Assembly (NCBI GenBank): GCA_003339415.1
Contig: PDHQ01000026.1
Coordinates: 62,001 to 126,000 of the forward strand
Length of the DNA: 64,000 bases
Direction: 5' to 3'
From: Ophiocordyceps camponoti-saundersi (nom. inval.)
Taxonomy: Eukaryota; Ascomycota; Sordariomycetes; Hypocreales; Ophiocordycipitaceae
Below, one piece after another: positions 1 to 10,256 of the stretch. Position 1 is the first letter of the stretch, and each line of letters opens with the position of its first letter. Both the position numbers and the translations under genes were made by a program. The notes beneath the pieces were generated by a model, which was given only the letters and a program-made list of their open reading frames with translations, did not search any database and was not told where the DNA came from.

Positions 1-2196
1 TTTTGTCCCGCTCGAGTTAGCATCTTGCCTTTCTGCGATCTGAGGAGTAGGGGCGAAGGGATTGTGCCGGGTTTGCGGAGGAGCATTGGAGGCGGCGCTT
101 CCCAAGATGGTGAAGCCGGTGCTCGGCTGCACAGGGGCCGCAAAAGGGTTGTTGACCGTCGTCGGCGCCGACGCATCTGCCGCCGAGCTGGGGATCGGCG
201 CGAAGGGGTTGAGCTTCGGCGCGAAGGGGTTTGGCTTGGGCGCCCCGAGGCCCCCTTCCGATTGAGGAGGCGGCTGGGGAGGGGGAGCAAACGGGTTGGG
301 CTTGGGAGGTGCTGATGCAGCCGCAGGTGTAAACATGCTCTTTGGAGGCACGTCGTGGAGGAAGTGATCCGTTTCCTTGCTTCTGATCTCCTCCAATGAG
401 GGATATTTTTTGACCGACGGTCCATTATCGTCCGATCCATCTGAATCCGGGTCAAGCACAAAGGGGCTGCGAGGCAGCCGCTTCTGCCGCGAAGAGGCGG
501 CGTCTCGCCCGTCTTCCTCTGTATCTGAGCAGGACATGTTAGCCAGGATATTCTCTATTCCAAGAAGCGATCCGAGGCCTCGCGGTGCTTCGTCAATCGC
601 AACATCATCGTGCTGCGTACCTGACTCCATGATAAACCCATTAGAGAATATATCGTGGTTCTTGGACGGACCAGCCCCTGAAGTCTTGTCGACCTCTCCA
701 TTGTAGGACCACTCCAGTGACTTGCGCCCAGTTCGGACCCATCCGTCGGTTTCGGCACTACCAACGAAGAGACTTTCTTCGTCAACGCCATTGCTGGTGG
801 CCTGTCTGTCTTTGCCGCCCGTGTAGATGGTCGTGTGGATGACGCTGGGCAGGGGCGCTAGCCCTCTCTTGTTCTCCACCAAGGTCTGCGAGAACTGGTG
901 CTCCAGCCGCACGTGGGGAAGCGGAGCTCTGTCGTTCAGTACGAGCAACTGACGAGTAACGTCCGTGGGGTAGTTCTGGTCCGGCTCGAAGTCAAGATTG
1001 TGCAGCCTCGCGAAGTCGATGGCCTGTTCAACCTCGTCGAAACGCAGAAACTCGTTGAGAGAAGCTGCTGTGACGTCCTCAGCCGGGCCTTTGGGTCTGG
1101 TCAGTGAGCGCTTTACTGTGGCGAGCAACGACCGTCTGAGATGCTGAAAGTGGCATTCAGCAAAGCAAGCCATCGTGTACGACACCTCGTCATCCTCGAC
1201 GATGCCGAAATACGCCACATTGGCGCCTGAAGATGCCAGCAGGGGCCCCGCATGGCCGTCCTTGCGTGAACCGATGAACTCGTGCGTGTTTTGCAGAGCT
1301 TCAACCAGAGACACGGCCGTCCTGATCTCGTCGGAATCCTGCCACAAGCTTGGCCGCCACTGCCGCTGCAAAGTTTCCAGTATGCCGGAGTCGCGACCGT
1401 GAAACAAGACATAGTATGCTCGGAACTCAGCCTCGTTCTCGCAAACGACGCCCTGCTCGTTACAATCGTCGTAGACGTCCCGCAGCGAAAGCAGAGTCTT
1501 CCCAAGCTGCTCCAGTTCTTGCTGCTCGACGAAAGTCTCGTCCTTTTTCGTGCCCCGGGACAAAAGATGAAGAGACGTGACGTGGAAACGGGTGATGTTT
1601 TCAAGCACGTAGACCTGGGTCTTGACTTCTTTCTCAGACATGGAGGAGAAAAAGGCAAAGTCGCGCCGAATAGCACGCGTTCGGTCCCAGAGGAAGGGAT
1701 GAACGGAGGAAAGGTTGTCGTCATGCCGCAGCACTATGTCGACGAGATAGTCGAGAGTTCGTCGAAGCGAAAAAGCAGAGCGCACATCCATAGGCAAGGG
1801 GGCCTCTTGGCCGGCAGCAGAGCGAGCCAGCTTCTTGACCATCCTCTCAACCAGCACAGCGCCCGTCCGAGGATCTTTCTCCGGCTTGTTGACATCGTGC
1901 TCACTGATGCGCGTGATAACCTCGTGTTCAGGGCACATTTCTTCGCAGATTCCCTTGAACTCGATCGCGTCACTCAGTCGCTTACGCTTGTCGGGGTCAT
2001 CTATCAGACCCTCCCTTGTGAGGGCGGCTCGGACTTTTTGGCGATATGCTTCGTAGAGATCTCGAAATTTGGACATTTCGTGATTGTTTTCCGTAGCTCC
2101 AGGCGCCGAAGGCCATGGTGGCGGCTTGATGCCATGTTCGCGAAGACTCTCATGTATGCGCTGCGCGAGGCCCTCTTGAGAATCGTCGCCGGCCAT
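1..2196 (-). CDS. SAC3: SAC3/GANP-family nuclear mRNA export factor (3' end outside window)
   Basis: Scaffold subunit of the TREX-2 complex, which couples transcription to mRNA export at the nuclear pore. The minus frame is open without a stop from about 2304 to base 1, so the C-terminus lies outside the window. After a short N-terminus comes the family signature FKGICEEMCPEHE, then the helical SAC3/PCI-like domain (about residues 70-390), then an acidic Ser-rich linker and several NPFAP/NPFAA motifs near the window edge. I chose the ATG at 2196 (reads MAGDDSQEGL). The frame stays open about 36 codons upstream with another NPF motif, so an upstream exon joined at an acceptor near 2290-2310 is possible. 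No intron is needed inside the visible part. Family assignment is strong; the N-terminus is uncertain. Confidence 0.88.
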   Translation of the reverse strand, partial: MAGDDSQEGLAQRIHESLREHGIKPPPWPSAPGATENNHEMSKFRDLYEAYRQKVRAALTREGLIDDPDKRKRLSDAIEFKGICEEMCPEHEVITRISEHDVNKPEKDPRTGAVLVERMVKKLARSAAGQEAPLPMDVRSAFSLRRTLDYLVDIVLRHDDNLSSVHPFLWDRTRAIRRDFAFFSSMSEKEVKTQVYVLENITRFHVTSLHLLSRGTKKDETFVEQQELEQLGKTLLSLRDVYDDCNEQGVVCENEAEFRAYYVLFHGRDSGILETLQRQWRPSLWQDSDEIRTAVSLVEALQNTHEFIGSRKDGHAGPLLASSGANVAYFGIVEDDEVSYTMACFAECHFQHLRRSLLATVKRSLTRPKGPAEDVTAASLNEFLRFDEVEQAIDFARLHNLDFEPDQNYPTDVTRQLLVLNDRAPLPHVRLEHQFSQTLVENKRGLAPLPSVIHTTIYTGGKDRQATSNGVDEESLFVGSAETDGWVRTGRKSLEWSYNGEVDKTSGAGPSKNHDIFSNGFIMESGTQHDDVAIDEAPRGLGSLLGIENILANMSCSDTEEDGRDAASSRQKRLPRSPFVLDPDSDGSDDNGPSVKKYPSLEEIRSKETDHFLHDVPPKSMFTPAAASAPPKPNPFAPPPQPPPQSEGGLGAPKPNPFAPKLNPFAPIPSSAADASAPTTVNNPFAAPVQPSTGFTILGSAASNAPPQTRHNPFAPTPQIAERQDANSSGTK

Positions 2197-3032
2197 GATG
2201 GCCGAAGGGAACGATTTCTTGGCAATGGACCGAGGCCCGTCCAAAGCCGTATCGTCGCGATCACGATGAAACGGATTCTGAGTCTGTTGCGCTGTCTCGA
2301 GGGCCTATGTCGGTTTTGGCTTCTACCCGTTTGCTCTATCGCGTCTTTCCGACCTCAGCTCGGGCAGCCCTAGTTCAAATAGGGGGTACTATCTTCGAGG
2401 AAGAGGCTTGAGCTTGAGAGTTTTTCGTCATCAGAACCGTGGCTTCGCTGTTGGTTTGGCTTTGAAATCGTTCGAAGCGGTTCCGATTTCGCGTTTCGTT
2501 GGTGATGAACGAGGCTTCGACGATGCAGGAGATATCCCTTACAGCGGTGCAATGAGATGAAGAATAGAGTATTTGTGGAGGGCTTAAGAGTGATAAAAGG
2601 AGGTCGAGACGAAAGCGCAGACCGAGAGCTTCACGGGTTGGTCTGAAGAGGAAGAAAATAGGAATCGCATGCACTCGTTGTTCGACAGCTTCAATATCGC
2701 TAGCTACCAGCTGGCACGTGACCAACTGTAAAGGCATCGACAGCGCTGTGTCTCAGGGCCGTTGATAACCGTCATAGCTTGATTTGCTTACTCAGCATTG
2801 GTATGCATCGACATTGTGACTTGAACTTCACCTCGGTGAACAGTGAATAAGGTCCATCTCGACAACTGTTTACCAGATGCTTTATTTACCTCGAAAAGAG
2901 ACGACGTCAAAGGCTTTACCTCCTTTTATCAGCTAAGCCAAAATCAACGGAATTTCCTTTTCAGCTTCCAACCAGATCTATCTCATCCCATCCCTCCTTT
3001 CATAACCGGCCGTAAATGTGAGTGAGGCATGC
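2197..3032. other. Spacer between SAC3 and LTV1
   Basis: About 0.8 kb holding the SAC3 promoter or 5' exon region and the LTV1 3' flank. A palindromic CACGTG lies at 2715-2720. Short minus-strand open frames at 2370-2740 could contain a SAC3 leader exon, but none has a convincing start and donor. Nothing else recognised. Confidence 0.5.
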
Positions 3033-4289
3033 CTACCGTCCGCGGAGGCGTGCCGGCCCCAACTCCCGCCGGATCTCATCGAGCTGTTGCAGCCCCGTCT
3101 GAGCCTTGGACTTCTTGGACGTACGCTTGCCGGGTTTAGAGTAGTTTCCGAGGAACTCGCCGAGTATATCGTCAAAGTCTCCTCGTACAGGTCCGGTTGT
3201 GCTTGAAGCCGTCGACACGACCGATACGGAGCCCGCATCATCCAAATCCTCATTGTACCTCTCCTCGAGCTTCTCAAAACGGGCGTCTAGTAATGACATC
3301 TGCTCAGTGCGCACGAGTGAGGAAGACGTCATAGAGTAGCTGGACGCGTCTGTAAGGGCGCCCTTGCGTTTCTTCCGCCTGCCTCCGTTGGTTGTTGTTG
3401 TCCAAGCCGACTGCATCTCGGAATGTGAAGCTGTAGTTCCCATGCCGCCTCCATTCTGCTCCGTCTTGAACTTGTTGAAATCGCGTAACCAGTCTTGTGA
3501 TGGCCCTTGGTCAGGTTGGCCGTCGCATGTTGTCACGAGGTCCGGTACTGGGTCGTTGTATTCCTTGAGAGGCTTTGCCGTATCTTCGGACTCCCAACCG
3601 TCTTCGTCGATTTCGTCGTTAAACTCAAAGTCGTCCAGCTCACGTCCATCTTTGGCCAGGGTCTGGAAGATGTCGTCGTCGTCGTCCACAAAAGCATCAT
3701 CGTCCAAAGCCTCGAGAACTTCTCGTAAGCGGGGGTCCATGTCGGGCTGAAAACCTCTGATGGAGTCCGGCACGTCCTGTTGAGCCTCGTACGTCACCCT
3801 CGTCAGGTTCTTTGAGGGGAGCATCTCTTCATCCAGAACACTTGTCGACTTCTGCCCGAGATCCAGTGATCTTAACGCCTCCTCCAAAGACACTTTCTGC
3901 TTTCCCTTGCCCTTACTCGCAGCCGAGTTTGCTTCGACAAAAACGGCCTCTGCGCCACCGGTATTGAGGTCTCGGAGATGTTGCATGTAGTCATATTCGC
4001 TATCGTCGAAAAAGACACCGTACGAGGCTGCCTCGCCCTCGTTTGCGCGAATACTTGCAGCATCAGCGCCGAGTTCTGACGCCAAATCGTCCAGGTGCTT
4101 GATCTTGGAGGAGTCGGTGGGATTTAGCACCATCGACGGTGCATTATCGTCGTGTATGAGCGGGTCATTTTGCGGGCGGTGAACGAGCGTGAAATGCTGG
4201 GCCGTTTTCTTATCTCTGAAGATGATCAGCACACAGAAGAGTATCTTACCAGGATGGAGGATGACTTACATCCACTTTCCTCGAGCCAT
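3033..4289 (-). CDS. LTV1: LTV1, 40S ribosome biogenesis and export factor
   Basis: Ltv1 binds pre-40S particles near uS3 and eS10 and acts in small-subunit maturation and export. Exons are 4289-4270 and 4215-3033 (intron 4216-4269, GTAAGT...TTCAG). The join rebuilds the family N-terminus [15 protein letters not shown], which fixes both start and intron; the 400-residue length is typical. Further matches are [11 protein letters not shown] near residue 80, the Asp-rich stretch with [11 protein letters not shown], and the basic C-terminus ending RGR. It lies head to head with LSG1, with 380 bp between start codons, so a shared promoter is likely. Confidence 0.93.
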
Positions 4290-4669
4290 CTCGGCGAAAG
4301 ACCTGCGGACGAGGAGTGGAAGCAGATGATGAGTGGTGGTGGAGGGGCGTAGACGCTGTGTGAGAGGGATGGAGGGGCAGAGGTAAGGCTGTGGCCGTGG
4401 CAGTGGCTAAAATCTGCATGCTATTGATAAGCTGCAAGAAAAAACCTAGTGCCGCTGATGATAACACTGTGAAAGCTCCGACTAAGTCAGCGAGAAGAGA
4501 CAGTGCGGGAAAATTATTTCCTTTCAACATGAATGACGCACGCATCTTCATTATTCAGCCACAACGTCAACCTCCGGCGAACTGAACCGACTTCGCCTTT
4601 TCCACCTACGGCTACCAACCTACCTTGGCAACTACTCAGACGTCACAGGCTGAAGGGTCGCTTTCCATC
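4290..4669. promoter_or_regulatory. Bidirectional promoter between LTV1 and LSG1
   Basis: 380 bp separate the two divergent ATGs. No open frame of note is present. Both flanking genes serve ribosome assembly (40S and 60S), so a common control region is inferred from layout; no specific factor site was identified with confidence. Confidence 0.5.
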
Positions 4670-6637
4670 ATGCCTCTAGCAAAGTCTAAGAAGAGCGTCG
4701 GGCTCGGAAATGCCCTGATGAACGACCGATTCGGCAAAGGCAAAGGCGCAGAACGAAAGAAGACGTCCGCAATCGCCAGGACAAACCACGCGACAGGCGA
4801 ACAGTATCTCGTCAACGAAAGAGAAGACGCAGCATGGGTAAAGATGCGATCCGTTACGGAGCAAGGCGCGCTCGACGAATTTCTCGCCACAGCCGAGCTG
4901 GCCGGCACGGACTTTACGGCAGGCAAGATGAACAGCGTAAAGATCATCCACACCGACCAGCAGCGAAACCCTTACCTGCTTTCCTCCCGTGAAGAGAGAT
5001 CCGTCATGGGAAAACATCGAGTGCATAAGGATCGCTTGACGGTGCCGAGGAGACCGAAGTGGGATGCCTCGACGACGCCACAGGAGTTGGACGCTCTCGA
5101 GAGAAAGAGCTTCCTCGATTGGAGACGAGGACTCGCCGAATTGCAGGAGAACAACGACCTTCTCATGACACCCTTCGAGCGGAACATCGAAGTCTGGCGA
5201 CAGCTTTGGCGCGTCATTGAGCGGTCCGACCTCGTGGTACAGATCGTCGACGCTCGCAACCCGCTACTCTTCCGTTGCCAAGACCTCGAATCTTACGTCA
5301 AGGCTGTCGACCCTAACAAACAGAATCTCTTGCTCATCAACAAGGCCGACATGATGACGCCGAGACAGCGTCAGGCCTGGGCCAAGTACCTGAAACAGGC
5401 CGGCATCGCCTTCGAGTTCTTCTCAGCACACCTGGCCAAGCAGCTCAACGAGTCCAGAGACGAGGAAGGCGAATCGGATGAAGATTTCACACAGCAGACT
5501 TCGTCGTCCGTCCCTGGAGTTTCTGGGTCTCAAGATCCTGAAGGTGACGAAGAAGACAGCCGAATCCTAACCGTCGAAGAGCTGGAGGACATTTTTCTTC
5601 AGCACGCAGCCAAGGACGCTTCAGAGGCCGGCGATTCCTCCAAGCTCCAAGTAGGACTAGTCGGCTACCCCAACGTCGGCAAGTCGTCCACCATCAACGC
5701 CCTGATCGGAGCAAAGAAGGTGTCCGTCTCCTCGACGCCCGGAAAGACGAAGCACTTCCAGACCATCCACCTAAGCGAGCGCGTCATCCTCTGCGACTGT
5801 CCCGGTCTCGTCTTCCCCAACTTCGCCTTTACCAAGGCCGACCTCGTCTGCAACGGCGTCCTGCCCATAGATCAGATGAGAGAGCACACCGGTCCGGTAG
5901 CCCTCGTCACGCAGCGCATCCCCCAGCGTCTACTCGAGGCCCTCTACGGCATCCGCATCAAGACCCGTCCGTTGGAAGAGGGAGGCACCGGCGTCCCGAC
6001 GGCCGAGGAACTCCTACGCGCCTATGCCATGGCCCGGGGTTTCTGCACCCAGGGCCTCGGCCAACCCGATGAGTCGCGCGCTGCCCGTCGGATACTCAAA
6101 GACTACGTCAACGGCAAGCTGCTATACGTCCAGCCTCCGCCAAGCGCATCCTCCTCCTCCGAAGACGACGAATTCCCTTCAGCCATCAACACCACCTTCA
6201 ACGAAGACCTCCACAACAACCTCCTCGAAACCCTCAAATCCGAAAAGCAACACCCGATCCCCAAAACCCTCTCCTCCCAACCACAACAACAACAACAATC
6301 AGCACCAGCAGCCCCAACATCCCAAGCCCCAGACGTCATCGCTCTTCCCGCGGGACCCAAAACAGAGAGTCTAGACGCCGGCTTCTTCGCCCCCCGCGGC
6401 GACGGCTCCTCCTCGCGCGCCCACATGCGCATGCCCTTCAACCACCAGCACTCCTCGGAGCAAGGCTCCGTCGTCGCGGGCAAGACGCTTAGCGGACGAA
6501 AGGCCAGGACCATGGTCGCGCTGGAAAACGGTCTCGACCCGAAAGATGTGACGATTACTTCTGGGAAGAAGCATTTCAAGGGGGGGGCTAGGAATGGCAA
6601 GGGGAAGAAATGCCGTGGTGTGAATCTGGCTGAGTGA
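4670..6637 (+). CDS. LSG1: LSG1, circularly permuted GTPase releasing NMD3 from 60S
   Basis: Cytoplasmic GTPase of the YlqF/YawG family that promotes Nmd3 release in the last steps of 60S maturation. It is a single exon of 655 residues. The GTPase motifs are in permuted order: G4 NKAD near residue 223, G1 GYPNVGKSS near 331, switch region STPGKTKHF, and G3 DCPGLV near 375. Other conserved blocks are TPFERNIEVWRQLWRV, VVQIVDARNPLLF and ILKDYVNGKLLYV. The frame stays open upstream, but the first ATG is at 4670 (MPLAKSKKS). A Gln-rich stretch lies near residue 540 and the C-terminus is basic (KKHFKGGARNGKGKK). Confidence 0.96.
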   Translation: MPLAKSKKSVGLGNALMNDRFGKGKGAERKKTSAIARTNHATGEQYLVNEREDAAWVKMRSVTEQGALDEFLATAELAGTDFTAGKMNSVKIIHTDQQRNPYLLSSREERSVMGKHRVHKDRLTVPRRPKWDASTTPQELDALERKSFLDWRRGLAELQENNDLLMTPFERNIEVWRQLWRVIERSDLVVQIVDARNPLLFRCQDLESYVKAVDPNKQNLLLINKADMMTPRQRQAWAKYLKQAGIAFEFFSAHLAKQLNESRDEEGESDEDFTQQTSSSVPGVSGSQDPEGDEEDSRILTVEELEDIFLQHAAKDASEAGDSSKLQVGLVGYPNVGKSSTINALIGAKKVSVSSTPGKTKHFQTIHLSERVILCDCPGLVFPNFAFTKADLVCNGVLPIDQMREHTGPVALVTQRIPQRLLEALYGIRIKTRPLEEGGTGVPTAEELLRAYAMARGFCTQGLGQPDESRAARRILKDYVNGKLLYVQPPPSASSSSEDDEFPSAINTTFNEDLHNNLLETLKSEKQHPIPKTLSSQPQQQQQSAPAAPTSQAPDVIALPAGPKTESLDAGFFAPRGDGSSSRAHMRMPFNHQHSSEQGSVVAGKTLSGRKARTMVALENGLDPKDVTITSGKKHFKGGARNGKGKKCRGVNLAE

Positions 6638-7043
6638 TGGTCTTTGTTTTCCTATTTCTTCACTCTCCTTGTTTTGTACTGTTGTTGGTTCTCATGAGGA
6701 TGGCTATGGTCGATCAGGGGTTCTCATATGACGATGGGAATGGGGCTACTGTGACTGTGAACAAGGCACATTGTTTCTGCTTCATCTGAGTCAAGTGCAT
6801 GAACCGAAGCAACGAAGCCCGTCAAAACTCTTTCACATGTGCTGCACGTCATGACCGCCACAGTAGACGCAACACCTGAATAAGAAGTGCAATACGCCCC
6901 AAATCGCTACAACCAGAACAAGGAAAAACGACTCTAACTTCCAACATGTATCAACCACAACCTCTCCCCCCCTAATACTATCCACACGCCATAAACAAGG
7001 AAAAGGTGCCATCTCCGTGTTTTTTCTGTCCTATCCAACGTAC
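6638..7043. other. Convergent 3' spacer LSG1 / GT2
   Basis: About 0.4 kb between two facing stop codons. It holds both 3' untranslated regions and terminators; no other feature seen. Confidence 0.5.
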
Positions 7044-10030
7044 TCAGTAGTTGAAAATCATCAAGCTGGGGTTGAGGACAAGAGGCGCAAGGGCGTGAAA
7101 GGTAAGGTTGATAGAAACGGGTATAACGACGGAAAAGTCGGTGATAGCCCAGTCGGGAGGCGCCCAAACGCCGAGGTAGATGATGGCGGCGACGAGGAGA
7201 AAGACGATGAGATACATGTACTTGAAGGTGCGGAAGATGCGCGGCATCTCCTGGAAGAAGTTGCTGTCTTCCTTCTCCTTGGCCGTGGCCCCCCACTGCA
7301 TGTCGATGTGCAGCAGATGCGAAAGCAGCGCCGTACTGATATGATACGAGATGCCGCCGAAGAAGACGGTCATCATCGGCATCCACTTGGCGTTCTCCAC
7401 CAGCGATCCTAGAAGCGAGCGCTCGCCTGTGCGGTAACGCAGCACCGCGAGCGCTACCGGGCTGGAAGCGTTGAAGATGACGACCAGGGAGAGGAAGACG
7501 TTCCACGACGTGAGGTAGCACGAAGCCAGGTCGTCGCGGAACCAGCCGACGATGAAGTAATTCATGACGGATAGCGGCAGTGCCGCGCCCAGGGCGTAGT
7601 ACGAGCACATGTAAGACATGATGGAGATCTTGGACGACAGCATGATGTTGGAGCCCAGGTAGGTGTAGAACAGGGGCGTAAAGGGGCCCTTGAAGATCCA
7701 GCGGTGTAAGGGGTGGAAGATGAGCTCGCTGACGCCGTAACCATATCGCTTCCAACGCGAAATCTCGTCGTAGATGGTTAGCGAGACGCCTTCTTTAAAC
7801 TCGTTGTTATGATAGGTGGCGATGCGGATAACGTTGCCCTTCATCTGCAGTCGAAGCGCCATGTCAAAGTCCTCGGAGACGTGGGCCTCGGACCAGTATG
7901 GCGTGTAGCCGCCCGCATCCTCGCGGCTAATATCCTGGACAGCTACGAGGAAGCAATGTTAGCTTCGTTCTGCCTCGTGGAGGAAACGGACGCAGTGAGA
8001 AAGGATTTACCTTGCCATCTGATGAAGGCGTTGTGGCCCACAAACGGAGCGACCTCGCCCGAGCCGATAGAGAATCGGATTGAGGTATAGACAAGGTTGG
8101 TAAAGTACGTGATGCCGTTTTCAAAGTAGTCTCGCGAAACCTGCAGGACGCCCGTCGAGTGCTGGACAATGGCAACCTCCTGGCTGAGGTACATCTCGGC
8201 TGCTCCATAGAGGAGACAGTTGACGGGCTATCACGTCACGGGCATCATCATGGTCAGCCTCAGGTTTGCAAAGAAATGGAAAAGGGGGGAGGGAAGAAAC
8301 TCACCACACGAGTGTCGGAGTCGACAATCAGAATAATCTCACCAACTCGAATATCCCCCTCGGCCCAGGCCAGCGGATTCTCATCCAGCACACGGGACAG
8401 CGCCTCCTTGTACATGTCTGCCTCGTCGGCTTCATCAATCAAGTCGGACCCGCCAGCGGCCACCCTGGCGTCAACCATGTCTTGGAGGTAAGCCTCGACC
8501 TTTTGCGAAGTGTTGAGGGCAAAGTTCATGTTAGAAGCCTTTTTGAACTTGCCCTTCCGGACGAAGCCCTCGGGACCGTTGTGCTTAGGCCGCGCGACCC
8601 AGCCGATGTTGTTGTCGTGGTAAAAGTCGCGCCGCTTCTGGATCTCCTCGGGCGAGATGCCGGCGCGCAGACCATCATCGTTGATGAGGATATTTGCCGT
8701 TCCACCATGCGACTCGTAGTACGAGACGGCAGCCTGCAAGCTGCGGACCGTAGGCACAATGACCGAATCCATGCCCTCCTTGTATACGGGCATCTGGATG
8801 GTGATTTTTGGCGGCACGAAGCCGTCGGCGTAGGCGCGCCGCAGGCAGGGCTTGTGGCACGAGTAGTATCTGGAGTTGGTGCTCACGCCGCCGATGGGGC
8901 CCATCAACTGGAACAGATTGGTGAAGACGACCTGGAAGAAGAACAGACTGATGCACAACAGAAGGGGGCAGAAAGCTATCAAGCCTAGCCGGCTAAAGGA
9001 GTGGTCAAGTAGGGACTCTGTGAAGAGCTGGCCGGAGTAGACGCCGAAGATCAGGCTGATGGCCGTCACCATGGCGAGGCCAATGAAGACAGCCGATGCC
9101 CTGGCCACGGGCCGGGAGAGAGATTCGAGGCGATCAAAGGACGGGTCGTCGGTCAGCTCCTCGGCACTTTCATTGATGTGCAACCTAGGGCCGGCCTTTT
9201 CCAATGCTGGGGTAGAAGTGCCGTTTGGGCTGGAGAAGCCAGAGGAAAGAGACGACGGGGCTCGACTCGGTAGTTGAAGCATGTTAAAGGGAAGCTTGCC
9301 CTCTCCCCATACCTGTATCGCTTTTCCATCAGCACGAGGGATAAGGATAAGGTCAAAGGGGTTCCTCTCACCAGAGACAGTAGCCTCTCCTCGATCTGCA
9401 TGGCAGTCGGGATGATGTGCTGCAAGTCATCCTGCCAGACGAGGACGAGACGCTCCTGGAGGCAGATGGCCGCGTATTGAAATTTCTTGACTGTGGCGGC
9501 ACGGACCGTGGCCAGAGAGTCGACGATCTGGATCTGCGAGCCGCTCTTGAACCGCAACTCCGTCTGGCCTGGGGACAGCGAGCGCAAGATGCCATCCAGC
9601 ATCTGGGGACGCATCGTCACGGCCACGGCCAAATTCAGCCTGATGATGGCACCGACCAGAAGCGGGTGGGCCGGGTCCGGCGAGGCGACGTAGGTGCCCC
9701 TGGAGCGTCGCAGCATGACGCCCAGACAGTCATCGTCGTTGCAGGTGGACGGAATCCAGCCGCTGGCGACGACCCTGTTATAGAGGTAGCTCACCATCTG
9801 CACCGAGGCCGTCAGCCGTGATGGAGGACAAGTAGGAAAAGGGGTAATGAGAGAAGGTTACTTACCGTACGGTAACGAAAAACATCATCGTATGTGCCGT
9901 TGGACGGCGTGGATGGTCGAGTCTGGAGGGCATTGGACTGGCTGGATATCTCCTCAGAGGCTCCGACATCAGACGTCTTCCTCGAGAGAGGAGCACGGCC
10001 GGGGGCCGGTGACGGGGGAGGGGAGTCCAT
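7044..10030 (-). CDS. Fungal type-2 glycosyltransferase (hyphal growth GT2)
   Basis: Membrane GT2 enzyme of the cellulose/chitin-synthase-like clan. The family includes fungal GT2 proteins needed for hyphal growth on surfaces and for virulence in some plant pathogens; the polymer made is unknown. Exons are 10030-9866, 9797-9372, 9312-8305, 8227-8011 and 7942-7044 (introns 59-77 bp), giving 904 residues. Features in order are a Ser/Pro-rich N-terminus, a conserved cytosolic domain (YLYNRVVASGWIP), a membrane segment pair near residues 250-320, QMPVYKEG near 367, NDDG near 405, the DSD of DSDTRV near 530, SEDFD near 627, EISRWKRYG as the likely QxxRW equivalent, then several C-terminal membrane helices. 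Phase is consistent at every splice. It diverges from the GH16 gene across a 2.4 kb spacer with a 48-base G run. Confidence 0.92.
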
Positions 10031-10204
10031 GTTGCTGCGAAACTAAAGGCCTCGGCCAGGCAGACAAAGGGCAGCGACATGGCTATGATAAATATCTCTG
10101 GAGGTCAAGGCTAGAACGGCAAGTAGGGGGGGTGGCTAAGATACAGGCCGGTATATTGCCAAAGCCAAGCCGAGGCGGCTGATGTATCAAGTGCCTCTGT
10201 TTGA

Positions 10205-10256
<52 letters not shown>

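Noticed and set aside
1282..2373. 363-residue plus-strand frame
   Set aside because: Lies opposite the SAC3 gene, whose minus frame has clear family motifs; the plus frame has none.
8266..8988. 240-residue plus-strand frame
   Set aside because: Opposite strand of GT2 exon 3, which has all catalytic motifs.
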